From positions 6,572,001-6,636,000 of the forward strand of contig NZ_CP150302.1 of the NCBI RefSeq assembly GCF_038051945.1: a stretch of DNA of 64,000 bases, in the 5' to 3' direction. How positions within the stretch are numbered: position 1 is the stretch's first letter; each line of letters starts with the position of its first letter. Under the pieces are notes generated by a model. It made no database searches, was not told where the DNA came from, and saw only the letters and a program-made list of their open reading frames with translations. The stretch comes from Paenibacillus sp. FSL H3-0469. Its GTDB lineage: Bacteria; Bacillota; Bacilli; Paenibacillales; Paenibacillaceae. Positions 36,365 to 45,271 of the stretch are shown in pieces. Position numbers and translations under genes: made by a program.

Positions 36365-37603
36365 CTAAGGCTGTATCGCCGGGGAGGGCGCAGGCTTCGG
36401 CGACCGTGTCAGCGAGAATAGCTCCAGCTCCGGGCGGCTCTTGCCGGCCAGCGTATCTGCAAGCAGCTCGGCGGCAATCATACTGTAGACCGTGCCGTTC
36501 CCTCCATAGCCTTCAATGAAGTAGCAGTGCGGGAACTCAGGGTGCGGTCCCATATAAGGCAGCCCGTCATGGGTGGAGCCGAAGACCGCTCCCCAGGAAT
36601 ATTCAGCCTTGATTCCTTGCAGTTCCGGGAACAGGGCTGTAACCTCCTCGACCAGACGCTCACACTGGGAGAGAACCCTAACCTCACGCCGCTCCACGCT
36701 GGTAAGCTGCTCATCCTTGCCGCCGGCAATAATCCGGCCTTCCGGAGTCGTCCGGAAATACAGATAAGGCCGGGCCGTTTCCCAGAGCAGACTCTGCTCA
36801 TGCCATTTCGGAAGTTGGGGCAGAGGCCCGGTCATAATGGCATAGGTGTTGATCAGCTCTGCTCCCCGGTCCTTCTTCATCTCTTGGGTCTCGTACCCCA
36901 TAGCAAAGACAACCTTCTTGGCAAAAATCCGCCCTTGCCCGGTATGACAGATCACGCCGTCTTCATTGTACTCATAATGAAGGGCTTCGGTATGCTCATA
37001 GACCCGGACTCCGCCGGAGTGCGCTTTATGAATCAGGCTGTGTACGGTGCGCAGCGGATTCGTCTCCGCATCTCCTTTGGAATATAGCGCACCTGGCTTG
37101 GAGAAGGCATAATGGGCACGGATCTTCTCCTCCTCCCAGAATTCCGAATCGAAGCCGTGCTTCACCAGATTCTCATTCTCCAGCTTCAGCATAGCAACAT
37201 CTTCCGGCGTACTGGCATACAGCAGACTGCTGCGCTCAATAATCTGCGGATCGATATCCAGCTTGCCGGGCAGCTCAAGAATCGCACGCATGCCTTGCTG
37301 GCAGAGTCTGTAGAACAGCACGCCATTCTCTTCCCCGAAGGTATTCATACAGGCAGTCAGTGATTTGTCATTGGCGATTTGCAGCAGGCCCGTATTGGCG
37401 TGGGAGCTTCCGGTGCCGACCGTTCTTTTATCGATAAGAACAGTATCTGCTCCACTGAGGGACATGCGGTAGGACATCATCGCTCCGCCCATCCCGCCGC
37501 CAACAATGAGACAGTCGCAGTTAATATCTTCTTCCAGCACCGGATATACCGGAGGCTCAGGCAGTGTGTGTTCCCAGGGCAGTTGCCCGCTGACGAGTTT
37601 CAT
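36365..37603 (-). CDS. FAD-dependent oxidoreductase (DadA/glycine oxidase-like)
   Basis: 412 residues of the DAO superfamily: FAD-binding CDCLIVGGGMGGAMMSYRMS near residue 30, the GTGSSHANTGLLQ segment, and a C-terminal GLPYMGPHPEFPHCYFIEGY plus GGNGTVYSMIAAELLAD. Such enzymes oxidise D-amino or N-methyl amino acids with oxygen or a quinone as acceptor. The substrate cannot be read. ATG 37603 is preceded by GGAGCGAAC. It stands as a single gene convergent with the second reductase. Confidence 0.88.
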   Translation of the reverse strand: MKLVSGQLPWEHTLPEPPVYPVLEEDINCDCLIVGGGMGGAMMSYRMSLSGADTVLIDKRTVGTGSSHANTGLLQIANDKSLTACMNTFGEENGVLFYRLCQQGMRAILELPGKLDIDPQIIERSSLLYASTPEDVAMLKLENENLVKHGFDSEFWEEEKIRAHYAFSKPGALYSKGDAETNPLRTVHSLIHKAHSGGVRVYEHTEALHYEYNEDGVICHTGQGRIFAKKVVFAMGYETQEMKKDRGAELINTYAIMTGPLPQLPKWHEQSLLWETARPYLYFRTTPEGRIIAGGKDEQLTSVERREVRVLSQCERLVEEVTALFPELQGIKAEYSWGAVFGSTHDGLPYMGPHPEFPHCYFIEGYGGNGTVYSMIAAELLADTLAGKSRPELELFSLTRSPKPAPSPAIQP

Positions 37604-37791
37604 AGATCTGTTCGCTCCTTTGTGTCATTCAGAGTAGTATTATTTGCGCTATTGCAGAGTCTCATGCGTCAAGACCCTAAGGATTATTCATTAAGTGTGA
37701 GCTTGCTGAATGTGCCTTCCGGCACATAAACAGCCTCCTCCGGAAGCATACTAAGGAACGCTTGAACAACCAGAAGGAGGGATTACCGAAC

Positions 37792-38025
37792 ATGCAATCT
37801 AACCAAATGCAGGCACTTAGCGGAAAAGAATTGGAATACATTTCCGATTCCATTTCCAATGAGGATTTGCTGATTAAGCAGCTAGCGGCTACAGCCGGAA
37901 CCACTCAGAATTCAACCGTACAGGGGATCTGCATTCAGCAGATTCAGAGTCATACCCATCACATGGATATGCTGGTCCAGCTGCTCCATCAGCATCAGCA
38001 ATACGCACCATCGCAGCCGCAATAA
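37792..38025 (+). CDS. Small spore coat-like protein
   Basis: 77 residues, Gln/His-rich, with a four-helix-like core (LSGKELEYISDSISNEDLLI) seen in small CotF-type coat proteins. ATG 37792 follows AGAAGGAGGGATTACCGAA; the in-frame TTG at 37762 lies before this ribosome site and is not used. It is 36 bases upstream of a larger CotF-like gene, so the pair is probably a mother-cell sporulation operon. Confidence 0.75.
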   Translation: MQSNQMQALSGKELEYISDSISNEDLLIKQLAATAGTTQNSTVQGICIQQIQSHTHHMDMLVQLLHQHQQYAPSQPQ

Positions 38026-38061
38026 CAGGCAGTACCCACAAACTTTGAAGGAGGTTTTACT

Positions 38062-38460
38062 GTGTACGCACAGAATGGAACGCCGTTTATGGCGGATGAA
38101 GATTTACTCTACACGATTTTGGCCGATTTGAAGCGGACAGTCCGCGAGTACACCACAGCAGCTACAGAATCGAATTGTCCCGCCGTCAGACGGGTATTCA
38201 ATGATTTGACTATGGATACCCTCAGAATTCAGGGTGAGCTGTACATGCAAATGTCGCAAATGAACATGTATACTCCTCCGGGCAAAGCGCTGCGCCAGGA
38301 TGTGGACAAGCAGATTCAGAGTGCCCAGCAGACCCAGCAGAAGCTGCAGCAGTTCGTGCGTGAGAAAACAGGCGGGGCTGGAGCCTATAACCAGAACTCG
38401 AACGTTTCGCAGCATCAGCCGAACGTCCAGCAGCATCATAACGGTTCCTATTATATGTAA
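38062..38460 (+). CDS. Spore coat protein, CotF family
   Basis: 132 residues. Helical CotF-like domain (FMADEDLLYTILADLKRTVR, then EYTTAATESNCPAVRRVFND) with the typical LYMQMSQMNMY segment, followed by a Gln/Asn/His-rich tail ending GSYYM. The GTG start follows GAAGGAGGT. CotF-family proteins are small coat components; an outer-coat role here is inferred from the family. Confidence 0.88.
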   Translation: MYAQNGTPFMADEDLLYTILADLKRTVREYTTAATESNCPAVRRVFNDLTMDTLRIQGELYMQMSQMNMYTPPGKALRQDVDKQIQSAQQTQQKLQQFVREKTGGAGAYNQNSNVSQHQPNVQQHHNGSYYM

Positions 38461-38537
38461 CCCTGGCGGTGGCCCTGTGAAGCATTAGAGCGCTTACCCG
38501 GCCATGCAGGAGAAAATACAAAGGGAATGTATCCAGA

Positions 38538-38567
38538 TAGCCCCGCCCCGGCGGGGTTATTTTGTTT
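38538..38567 (+). terminator. Terminator after the coat genes
   Basis: The short GC hairpin CCCCGCC-CCG-GCGGGG is followed by TTATTTTGTTT. Confidence 0.7.
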
Positions 38568-38628
38568 GCAGAACGGTACTTTTCATGTCATATTAATACT
38601 AAACTCTTTTTTGCAGGAGGCCCTAAGA

Positions 38629-39120
38629 ATGAATGAATTGAAGAGGAAAGTGCTGGAACTGCTCAAGGAGGACGCGCGAAGCTCGACTGCTTTAATGGCG
38701 ACCCTGCTTGGTGCGGAGGAAGAAGATGTGAAGACTGTTATTGCTGAAATGGAGCAGGACCATGTCATTGTGAAATACGCGACGGTTGTCAATTGGGACA
38801 AAGTCGATGATGAACGGGTGACGGCACTGATCGAGGTACAGATTACACCGGAACGGGGCCGCGGCTTCGAGGGGATTGCCGAACGGATCTATCTGTATCC
38901 GCAGGTTAAATCCGTCTATCTGATGTCTGGTGCTTACGATCTGCTGGTGGAAGTGGAAGGCCGCAATCTGCGCGAGGTCGCTAACTTTGTGTCTGAGAAG
39001 CTGTCGCCGATTGATGCAGTGCTCTCTACCAAGACTAATTTTACGCTCAAAAAATACAAACAGGACGGTATCATCTTTGAAGAGCATGAGGAAGACAACC
39101 GTCTGATGATATCTCCGTGA
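38629..39120 (+). CDS. Lrp/AsnC family transcriptional regulator
   Basis: 163 residues. An N-terminal winged helix (LKRKVLELLKEDARSSTALM) precedes a RAM/AsnC ligand-binding domain with VTALIEVQITPERGRGFEGI and VYLMSGAYDLLVEVEGRNL. Members sense amino acids and act as dimers or octamers. I start at 38629 after GCAGGAGGCCC; the upstream extension to 38527 would run through the coat terminator. It is directly upstream of the aminotransferase gene, which it probably regulates. Confidence 0.92.
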   Translation: MNELKRKVLELLKEDARSSTALMATLLGAEEEDVKTVIAEMEQDHVIVKYATVVNWDKVDDERVTALIEVQITPERGRGFEGIAERIYLYPQVKSVYLMSGAYDLLVEVEGRNLREVANFVSEKLSPIDAVLSTKTNFTLKKYKQDGIIFEEHEEDNRLMISP

Positions 39121-39178
39121 AGGATGTAATGTCATGATCATTAATAACGCACAGCACACAGGAGATAAAGGAAAGTCG

Positions 39179-40351
39179 ATGAACTCTTATTTGGCCCCGC
39201 TGGTCCAGCAGATTCAGCCTTCGGGCATCCGCAAGTTTTTTGATCTGGCGGCAGGCAGCAAGGATATTATCTCGCTGGGTGTCGGCGAGCCGGACTTCAA
39301 GACACCCTGGCATGTCAGAGAGGCCTGCGTCTATTCGCTCGAACGGGGCTTCACCGGCTACACCTCCAATGCCGGGATGCCTGAGCTGCGCGAGGGTATT
39401 GCCGAGTATCTGGAGACCCGCTTCGCCGTGAAGTATGATCCGGCGAATCAGATTATCGCCACGGTCGGCGGCAGCGAGGCTATTGATTTGGCCCTGCGTG
39501 CCCTGATCGCTCCGGGAGACGAGATTCTGATTCCCGAGCCATGCTACATCTCTTATTCTCCGATTACGGCTATCGGCGGCGGTATTCCGGTCGGCATTGA
39601 GACCTTCGGGAAGAACAATTTCAAGCTGACTGCCGAAGATCTGGAGGCCAAGATCACCCCGCGCTCCAAGATTCTGATTCTCTGCTATCCAAGTAATCCG
39701 ACGGGCGCCATCATGAGCCGTGAGGATTGGGAGCCGATTGCCAAGGTGGTCGAGAAGCATGATCTTATCGTCATCTCCGATGAGATTTATGCCGAGCTTA
39801 CCTATGGAAGCAATCATGTCAGCTTTGCTTCACTGCCGGGAATGCTGGACCGGACGATCCTGGTCAGCGGGTTCTCCAAGGCCTTCGCCATGACCGGCTG
39901 GCGGATGGGCTATGCCTGCGGCCACCCGGACCTGATCTCTGCCATGCTGAAAATTCACCAGTATACCGTCATGTGCGCGCCTTCGATGGGCCAGGTGGCT
40001 GCACTGGAGGCACTTACCAACGGAATGGAAGAGAAGGACCGCATGACAGATTCGTATAACCAGCGCCGCCGGCTGATTGTCAAAGGGCTCCGGGAGGCGG
40101 GACTGGAGTGTCATGAGCCGCAGGGTGCCTTCTATGCATTTCCGAGTATCCAGGCCACCGGCCTGACCTCTGACCAGTTCGCCCAGCGTCTTCTGCTTGA
40201 ATATAAGGTCGCCGCCGTTCCGGGAAGTGTCTTCGGTCTGGGCGGGGAAGGCTATCTGCGCTGCTCCTATGCAACCTCGGTGTCCCAGTTGAATGAAGCG
40301 GTTGAGCGAATTGGGGCATTTGTCTCACAGCTGTCCCGGGAAGGGGCCTGA
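39179..40351 (+). CDS. PLP-dependent class I/II aminotransferase (PatA-like)
   Basis: 390 residues. Fold-type I enzyme with the PLP lysine in VSGFSKAFAMTGWRMGY, the aspartate in VISDEIYAELTYG, YPSNPTGAIMS and a C-terminal LRCSYATS (substrate-carboxylate Arg). The N-terminus SGIRKFFDLAAG is typical of B. subtilis PatA and related aminotransferases. ATG 39179 has AAAGGA six bases upstream; an alternative ATG at 39134 adds 15 residues not expected in the family. It is probably co-transcribed with the Lrp-type regulator. Confidence 0.9.
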   Translation: MNSYLAPLVQQIQPSGIRKFFDLAAGSKDIISLGVGEPDFKTPWHVREACVYSLERGFTGYTSNAGMPELREGIAEYLETRFAVKYDPANQIIATVGGSEAIDLALRALIAPGDEILIPEPCYISYSPITAIGGGIPVGIETFGKNNFKLTAEDLEAKITPRSKILILCYPSNPTGAIMSREDWEPIAKVVEKHDLIVISDEIYAELTYGSNHVSFASLPGMLDRTILVSGFSKAFAMTGWRMGYACGHPDLISAMLKIHQYTVMCAPSMGQVAALEALTNGMEEKDRMTDSYNQRRRLIVKGLREAGLECHEPQGAFYAFPSIQATGLTSDQFAQRLLLEYKVAAVPGSVFGLGGEGYLRCSYATSVSQLNEAVERIGAFVSQLSREGA

Positions 40352-40551
40352 CAAGGCTCGACAAAGAAGTAAATCGAACTATAGCCGATCACCTTCTGAT
40401 ATGGTATTATTTTACTCTAAGGACAAGAAACACCTGTAATACACTTACATGGACCTCTTATTCCGGAATAAAGGCGCTTCATATCTGGTTGCATAGAACT
40501 ACACAGTTCTTATCTGGATGATGCGCAATACTTTTATCAGGAAGGGTGATT

Positions 40552-40806
40552 GTGCTGAGCGCAGATTATTACTTATCCTCCTATGGCGGGAAGTGTGGTT
40601 CCGGAAGCGGGCTGCCTCGCGCCAAAGGAGATGCGAATGCACGCAGGCTCTCGCTGGAAGATGAAATTCAGATGCTCCGCAGCAGAATGGAACAGCTCTT
40701 TATGCAGGAGAAGTCCTTTACCTCGGATAATGTAATAGCAATCAGCAGCTTGCTGGATCTCAAGATTAATGAGTATATGAGAGGCCGTCCCCGCAAGAGC
40801 AATTAA
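40552..40806 (+). CDS. Spo0E-like aspartyl-phosphate phosphatase
   Basis: 84 residues. A two-helix hairpin contains LEDEIQMLRSRMEQLF and the signature SSLLDLKINEYMR (SxxLDxxIxEYxR), the hallmark of Spo0E family phosphatases that drain phosphate from Spo0A and delay sporulation. The basic tail RGRPRKSN follows. The GTG at 40552 gives the best distance to AGGAAGG; GTG 40546 is possible. An imperfect 0A-box-like sequence lies upstream at 40357-40365. Confidence 0.85.
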   Translation: MLSADYYLSSYGGKCGSGSGLPRAKGDANARRLSLEDEIQMLRSRMEQLFMQEKSFTSDNVIAISSLLDLKINEYMRGRPRKSN

Positions 40807-40822
40807 TACAGGACTTTATGAA

Positions 40823-40860
40823 GCGGATGTCTTCCTTTGGGGAGATGTCCGTTTTTTTGT
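40823..40860 (+). terminator. Terminator after the Spo0E-like gene
   Basis: CGGATGTCTTCC pairs with GGGGAGATGTCCG (with wobble and a bulge), followed by TTTTTTTGTT. Confidence 0.8.
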
Positions 40861-41009
40861 TAATCAGGAAATTATGAATTTCTTTTGTTATGGATAAGGT
40901 GTCTATGAAAACCGGACACAAAGTGCCAAAATGTAGGTGGAAACCGAACAATTGGTGCTGCTGCGATGAGAGATGGGGCCCCATACTACCTAAGCCCGTA
41001 CACTTTATA

Positions 41010-41188
41010 GAAATCCTGCAAAATGTGCAACAATACCGCCTTATAAAAGCGCCCGATGCTGAAATCCTGCATGAAATGCAACAAAGTCAGCGCTAAGCAG
41101 CACTAAACACCGGAATTCCTGCAAATGATGCAACAATACGCCGCAGCTCTTAACATTTTTAGAGAAATCCTGCAAAATGTGCAACAAT
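41010..41188. repeat. Four repeats of a TGCA-N5-TGCA element, 51-52 bp apart
   Basis: The copies begin at 41010, 41061, 41112 and 41164. Each reads about GAAATCCTGCAAAATGTGCA followed by ACAAT, with the pair TGCA-N5-TGCA kept in all four while the spacer sequences between copies differ. They fill most of the 467-base gap between the Spo0E-like gene and the hydrolase gene. No gene is seen here. Confidence 0.8.
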
Positions 41189-41273
41189 GAGTCTAGCTAA
41201 TTCTAAGATGATCCTGTGCTTCATGAAGTAAGATTAATAAAAATTCGCCAAGGCGGAAAGGCGGGGGTTTTCT

Positions 41274-42176
41274 TTGATCAAAATATTCAAAAGCGAGGCC
41301 GGCAAAGAACAGGTTCTAAGGTCCTATAACGAGCTTCTTGACGCGTGGGGGACGGAATATCAGGAGCTTGATGTGGAGACCCCTTATGGGACAACCCATT
41401 GTATAACAGCGGGGGAGCCGGAGTTACCGCCTTTGCTTCTGTTCCATGGGGTAGGCGATAATTCGGCCGTGATGTGGCTGCTGAATATGAAGGAGCTGTC
41501 CCGTCATTTCCGCTGCATTGCGGTAGATACGCTGGGAGGACCGGGGAAGAGTGTTCCAGGTGAGAGGTTCAATAAACGGATCTTTGACCAGGTCGATTGG
41601 ATCAACAAGGTTGCTGACGGGCTGAAGCTTGAACAATTCTGTGTGGCAGGTGTGTCGAATGGAGCGTATATGGCCTTCAATTACACGGTGAACGAGCCGG
41701 GAAGAGTGCTGAGGGCTGCCTGCATGGAGGGAGGAATGGTCACTGCTCCAATTAAAAGCATGATACATACGCTAATGATGATGTTCCCGGAGATTCTTAT
41801 CCCTACACGCAGCAATCTGCTCAGGGCAGCCCGCAAGCTCAGCTCCCCGGCCTCCGGCCTGTTCGACAAGCATCCTGAAGTCGGGGAGCATCTGGTGCTG
41901 TTAATGCAGAGCCATAACCAGCAGGCGATGTTCGCCCATAAGCTTCAGCCCTACGAACAGGAGAAAGCGGTTATGTTCCGGGATCAGCTATACTTCCTGC
42001 TGGGAGATTATAAGCTGAAGCAGAAGCGGGAGCTCACTGGAACACTGGACGCTGGCGGGTTCCGCTACACGGTTATCCCGGACGCCGGTCACGGCGTGAA
42101 TCATGAGCAGCCGGAGAGGGTGAACCGGGAGCTGGTGGCTTTTTTGAAAGGGAATGGAGGCAGAATGATTATATAA
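41274..42176 (+). CDS. Alpha/beta hydrolase
   Basis: 300 residues. The fold shows LLLFHGVGDNS (oxyanion loop, about 56-66), the nucleophile elbow GVSNGAY with Ser near residue 128, and the catalytic His in IPDAGHGVNHEQP near residue 277. There is no signal peptide, so it is cytoplasmic. The substrate is unknown. The start is TTG behind AAGGCGGGGG. Confidence 0.85.
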   Translation: MIKIFKSEAGKEQVLRSYNELLDAWGTEYQELDVETPYGTTHCITAGEPELPPLLLFHGVGDNSAVMWLLNMKELSRHFRCIAVDTLGGPGKSVPGERFNKRIFDQVDWINKVADGLKLEQFCVAGVSNGAYMAFNYTVNEPGRVLRAACMEGGMVTAPIKSMIHTLMMMFPEILIPTRSNLLRAARKLSSPASGLFDKHPEVGEHLVLLMQSHNQQAMFAHKLQPYEQEKAVMFRDQLYFLLGDYKLKQKRELTGTLDAGGFRYTVIPDAGHGVNHEQPERVNRELVAFLKGNGGRMII

Positions 42177-42218
42177 AATAACCCCCTGTGTCCGAAGGGA
42201 CTTATCAGGGGGTTATTT
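42177..42218. terminator. Bidirectional terminator between hydrolase and chemotaxis receptor
   Basis: AATAACCCCCTG pairs with CAGGGGGTTATT; T-runs or A-runs flank both sides. Confidence 0.88.
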
Positions 42219-42225
42219 ATGCATG

Positions 42226-44301
42226 TTAGTTTACCTTGAACGCGGCCACGGCCTGCTGTAGCCCATCGGCCATCTTCGCCAGCTCGGTAGAGGCTGCGGC
42301 TACCTCCTCCATAGAAGCGAGCTGCTCCTCGGAGGCCGCGGCAGCGCTCTGGGAACGCTCTGCCGCCTGCCGGGCCACTTCTGCCATCTCCGCCACCGAA
42401 GAGGTCAGCTCCTCGGTTCCGGCCAGCAGCTGCTCGGAGGAGGCAGACATCTCATGAACCTGGGTATTAATCTCGCCGATGCCGCCGAGAATATCCGTGA
42501 ACAGACGCCCGGCCTCACCTACCATCCGCGAGCCTTCCTGAACGGCACCGGCATTCGCCAGCACCGCGTCTGAGACTGCCCGGTTGCCTTGCTGGATCTC
42601 GAGAATCAGGGTGCTGATAGACCCTGCAGCTTCGGCCGTCTGCTCCGACAGCTTCTTGACCTCACCGGCTACCACGGAGAAGCCCCGTCCGTATTCGCCT
42701 GCTCTGGCAGCCTCAATCGCCGCGTTTAAGGCCAGCATGCCGGTCTGATCGCTGATGCCTTTGATCAGACCAATAATGTTGCCGATCTGCTGGGACTGCG
42801 CGCTAAGAGAGGTAATCATGCTTGAAGCTTCTGCGGCGGTCCGCTCCATCTCTTCCATCCGTTCGACCGACTCCGTAATGATGGAATGCCCGTTCTGCGC
42901 CTGGCCTGCCGCCCGCCCAGCCGCTGCTGCGGTGTCCATCGAGGCCTCCGCGATCCGCTGCACACCTGCGGCCATCTCCTCCATCGCTCTTGCAGACTCG
43001 CGGGTGGACTGAAGCTGCTGATCCGCTCCGGCTGACAGATCCTGAATATTCTCGACAATAGCCTCTGTTGTGTGATTGGTCTGGTTGGCGCTAGACATTA
43101 ATTCCTCCGAAGTCGAGGCGACTTGCAGGGAGTGATCGGCAATGGTCCCCAGCAGTCTGCTCAGATTGGTAATCATCTGGTTCAGATGCCCGGCCATATT
43201 GCCGAATTCATCCTCGCTGTCTACCTCCAGCTTCCGCGTGAAGTCTCCGGCAGCCATCTGCTGGGACATCTCATTGACTCGGGTCAGCTTACGGGTTATA
43301 TAGCGGCTGTATAGATATACGGCAGCTACCGTCAGGATAAGACCCACAAAGCTAACCAGCAGTATAGACCTAAGCAGCCCTTTAAGCGGCGCATACAGCT
43401 CCTGTTCCGGCATGGCGAGACCCACGGTCCAGCCGGTATCCGGCAGCTTTTCATAATACATCTGGATGGTTCCGCCGGAATCGGCATAGGTGACCATTCC
43501 CTGATTCTGCTGAAGCATTTCTGCTCCCGCTGCGGACAGACTTGCGTTTTTTTCATCGGTTATTTTCAGCTGCATATTCTTCCCGGCATCCGGCCCTGCA
43601 ATGTAATTCCCCTGCTTGTCCAGCAGGAAGGCCCAGCCTGTATCCCCGACCTCGGTCTGTTCGATCCTGTTCTGCAGCGTCTTGAGATCGATATCGCCGG
43701 CCATCACCCCCAGCAAGGTATTCGCAGTATCCCGGAAAGGAACTGAGAACGTAGCCATTGTCGTCCCTGTAATTGTGTCATAGAACGGATCGGTAAATCC
43801 TGCATGGTCTCTGCCGATGGTGTACCAGTTCTGCCCGTGATAATTATAATCGGGGTCATTATACTGCTCGGTAGTCACAATCTTATCGCCGTCGCGGTGG
43901 GCATAGGTGGAGAAGTACTTCAGCTTGCTGTCATACCGTCCGGGTTCAAAATAAATGCCCACACCATATGTATCCGGATTGGCTTTCAGCGCGCTAGACA
44001 GCATCGTCCGGTATTGATCCAGTGTGAATTCAGCAGCATGACTCTCCAGCGTCCGGGCCAGAACCTCGGGAACCTTGCTGTGCCCACTTAAATTTCCGTT
44101 AATTTCGTTAGAAATATCCGATATCTGCACATTCATTTTTTGCGTAACCTCGCGCTGGATAATGCTCTTGGAATACATGTACGACAACAGAGCGACCAGC
44201 ACCAGCGTGATCAGAAAGATGGGCAGGATGAATGCAAATGTTCTCATACGTATGCTTTTGAACCGGAGCCTGGAAATCCCCTTATGAGCAATATTAGCCA
44301 T
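42226..44301 (-). CDS. Methyl-accepting chemotaxis protein with Cache sensor
   Basis: 691 residues. A membrane helix (about 23-45), an extracellular double Cache domain (about 50-310, with YGVGIYFEPGRYD and WYTIGRDHAGFTDPFYDTIT), a second helix (about 315-337), HAMP (about 338-392) and a C-terminal signalling domain containing the conserved hairpin GISDQTGMLALNAAIEAARA. Cache domains commonly bind amino acids or organic acids. The start follows GGGGGATTATC. It is a stand-alone gene; signalling goes to CheA/CheW encoded elsewhere. Confidence 0.94.
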   Translation of the reverse strand: MANIAHKGISRLRFKSIRMRTFAFILPIFLITLVLVALLSYMYSKSIIQREVTQKMNVQISDISNEINGNLSGHSKVPEVLARTLESHAAEFTLDQYRTMLSSALKANPDTYGVGIYFEPGRYDSKLKYFSTYAHRDGDKIVTTEQYNDPDYNYHGQNWYTIGRDHAGFTDPFYDTITGTTMATFSVPFRDTANTLLGVMAGDIDLKTLQNRIEQTEVGDTGWAFLLDKQGNYIAGPDAGKNMQLKITDEKNASLSAAGAEMLQQNQGMVTYADSGGTIQMYYEKLPDTGWTVGLAMPEQELYAPLKGLLRSILLVSFVGLILTVAAVYLYSRYITRKLTRVNEMSQQMAAGDFTRKLEVDSEDEFGNMAGHLNQMITNLSRLLGTIADHSLQVASTSEELMSSANQTNHTTEAIVENIQDLSAGADQQLQSTRESARAMEEMAAGVQRIAEASMDTAAAAGRAAGQAQNGHSIITESVERMEEMERTAAEASSMITSLSAQSQQIGNIIGLIKGISDQTGMLALNAAIEAARAGEYGRGFSVVAGEVKKLSEQTAEAAGSISTLILEIQQGNRAVSDAVLANAGAVQEGSRMVGEAGRLFTDILGGIGEINTQVHEMSASSEQLLAGTEELTSSVAEMAEVARQAAERSQSAAAASEEQLASMEEVAAASTELAKMADGLQQAVAAFKVN

Positions 44302-44403
44302 GATAATCCCCCCATTAGATAGTGAAGCTATTGATACCTATATTGAATATCATCGGTTGGAGAGCTGAATTTGTTGTTACTTTTTGTCGAAAAAAATAAA
44401 AAA

Positions 44404-44655
44404 ATGTCGCATATCCCAAGTCTGCAGGGTACGACCAAAGGCGGAGACGGCGGCAGACCCGGGGCTGATGCCATCTTTAACCGGCTGTCCAACAAGCTGT
44501 ATTTCGCGCCGAAGTTCGGCTGAATTAATGTTTTCAGTGATCCGCATGCTGCGGTACTGGAGATGATCCGGGTGGCGAAGCCGGGCACAAGGCTTCCTCT
44601 TAAGGGAGTTATTTACATGGCGGAAAAGTTGATCTTTGTTTGCCACCCTACCTAA
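44404..44655 (+). pseudogene. Remnant of a class I SAM-dependent methyltransferase
   Basis: Reading frame 44404-44655 gives, across one internal TGA at 44521, the segments LYFAPKFG / INVFSDPHAAVLEMIRVAKP / GTR. This closely resembles the conserved FGGIN-FxDP-xxAxxEMIRVAKPGT end of UbiE-like methyltransferases, with the stop replacing one Gly codon. The N-terminal SAM-binding motif is absent and the sequence after GTR does not continue the family. It appears to be a 3' fragment of a decayed gene between the chemotaxis receptor and the adenosyltransferase gene. Confidence 0.55.
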
Positions 44656-44704
44656 GAACGATTACACTATTACTATGTGATTTGCAACTTAGGAGGGAAG
44701 TATC

Positions 44705-45271
44705 ATGGCGATCTATACGCGTACGGGGGATAAGGGCGAGACCTCGGTGATTGGCGGCCGGGTAGGCAAGGACGATGTCCGCGTCGAGGCTTACGGCACC
44801 ATTGACGAGCTCAACTGCTTCGTTGGCCAGGCACGGAGCCTGATGGAGGATGAGCGGTTTCTAGATGTCCGTGAGCAGCTGCTGGAGATTCAGCATGAGC
44901 TGTTTGACTGTGGATCGGATCTGGCATTCGTGAAGCTGAGTGAGAACCGCTATAAGGTGAAAAGCGAGATGGCTACCCGCCTGGAAGGCTGGATCGATGC
45001 GCTTCAGGCCGAGAATCCGGAGCTGGAGCGCTTCATTCTGCCCGGCGGAAGCCAGCTGTCCTCGGTGCTGCATGTCTGCCGGACGGTCTGCCGCCGGGCC
45101 GAGCGCCGGGCAGTGACGCTGGGCCGCAGTGCGGAGATTAACCCTGAGGCGGTAATCTATCTGAACCGGCTGTCTGACTATTTCTTCGCTCTGGCCCGTG
45201 CTGCCAACACCCGGCTGGAGATTGCTGAAGTAGAATATCTGCGCAGCAAAAAGGTGTTCCGGAACAAATGA
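44705..45271 (+). CDS. yvqK: PduO-type cob(I)alamin adenosyltransferase
   Basis: 188 residues. It starts with the ATP-binding signature YTRTGDKGETSVIGG and contains YGTIDELNCFVGQARS and the C-terminal CRTVCRRAERRAV...YLNRLSDYFFALAR segment characteristic of PduO-type ATRs. It transfers the adenosyl group from ATP to cob(I)alamin, the last activation step of coenzyme B12. The start follows AGGAGGGAAGTATC. It overlaps the next gene by four bases (ATGA). The cobalamin operon at 53.7-64 kb supplies its substrate. Confidence 0.94.
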   Translation: MAIYTRTGDKGETSVIGGRVGKDDVRVEAYGTIDELNCFVGQARSLMEDERFLDVREQLLEIQHELFDCGSDLAFVKLSENRYKVKSEMATRLEGWIDALQAENPELERFILPGGSQLSSVLHVCRTVCRRAERRAVTLGRSAEINPEAVIYLNRLSDYFFALARAANTRLEIAEVEYLRSKKVFRNK

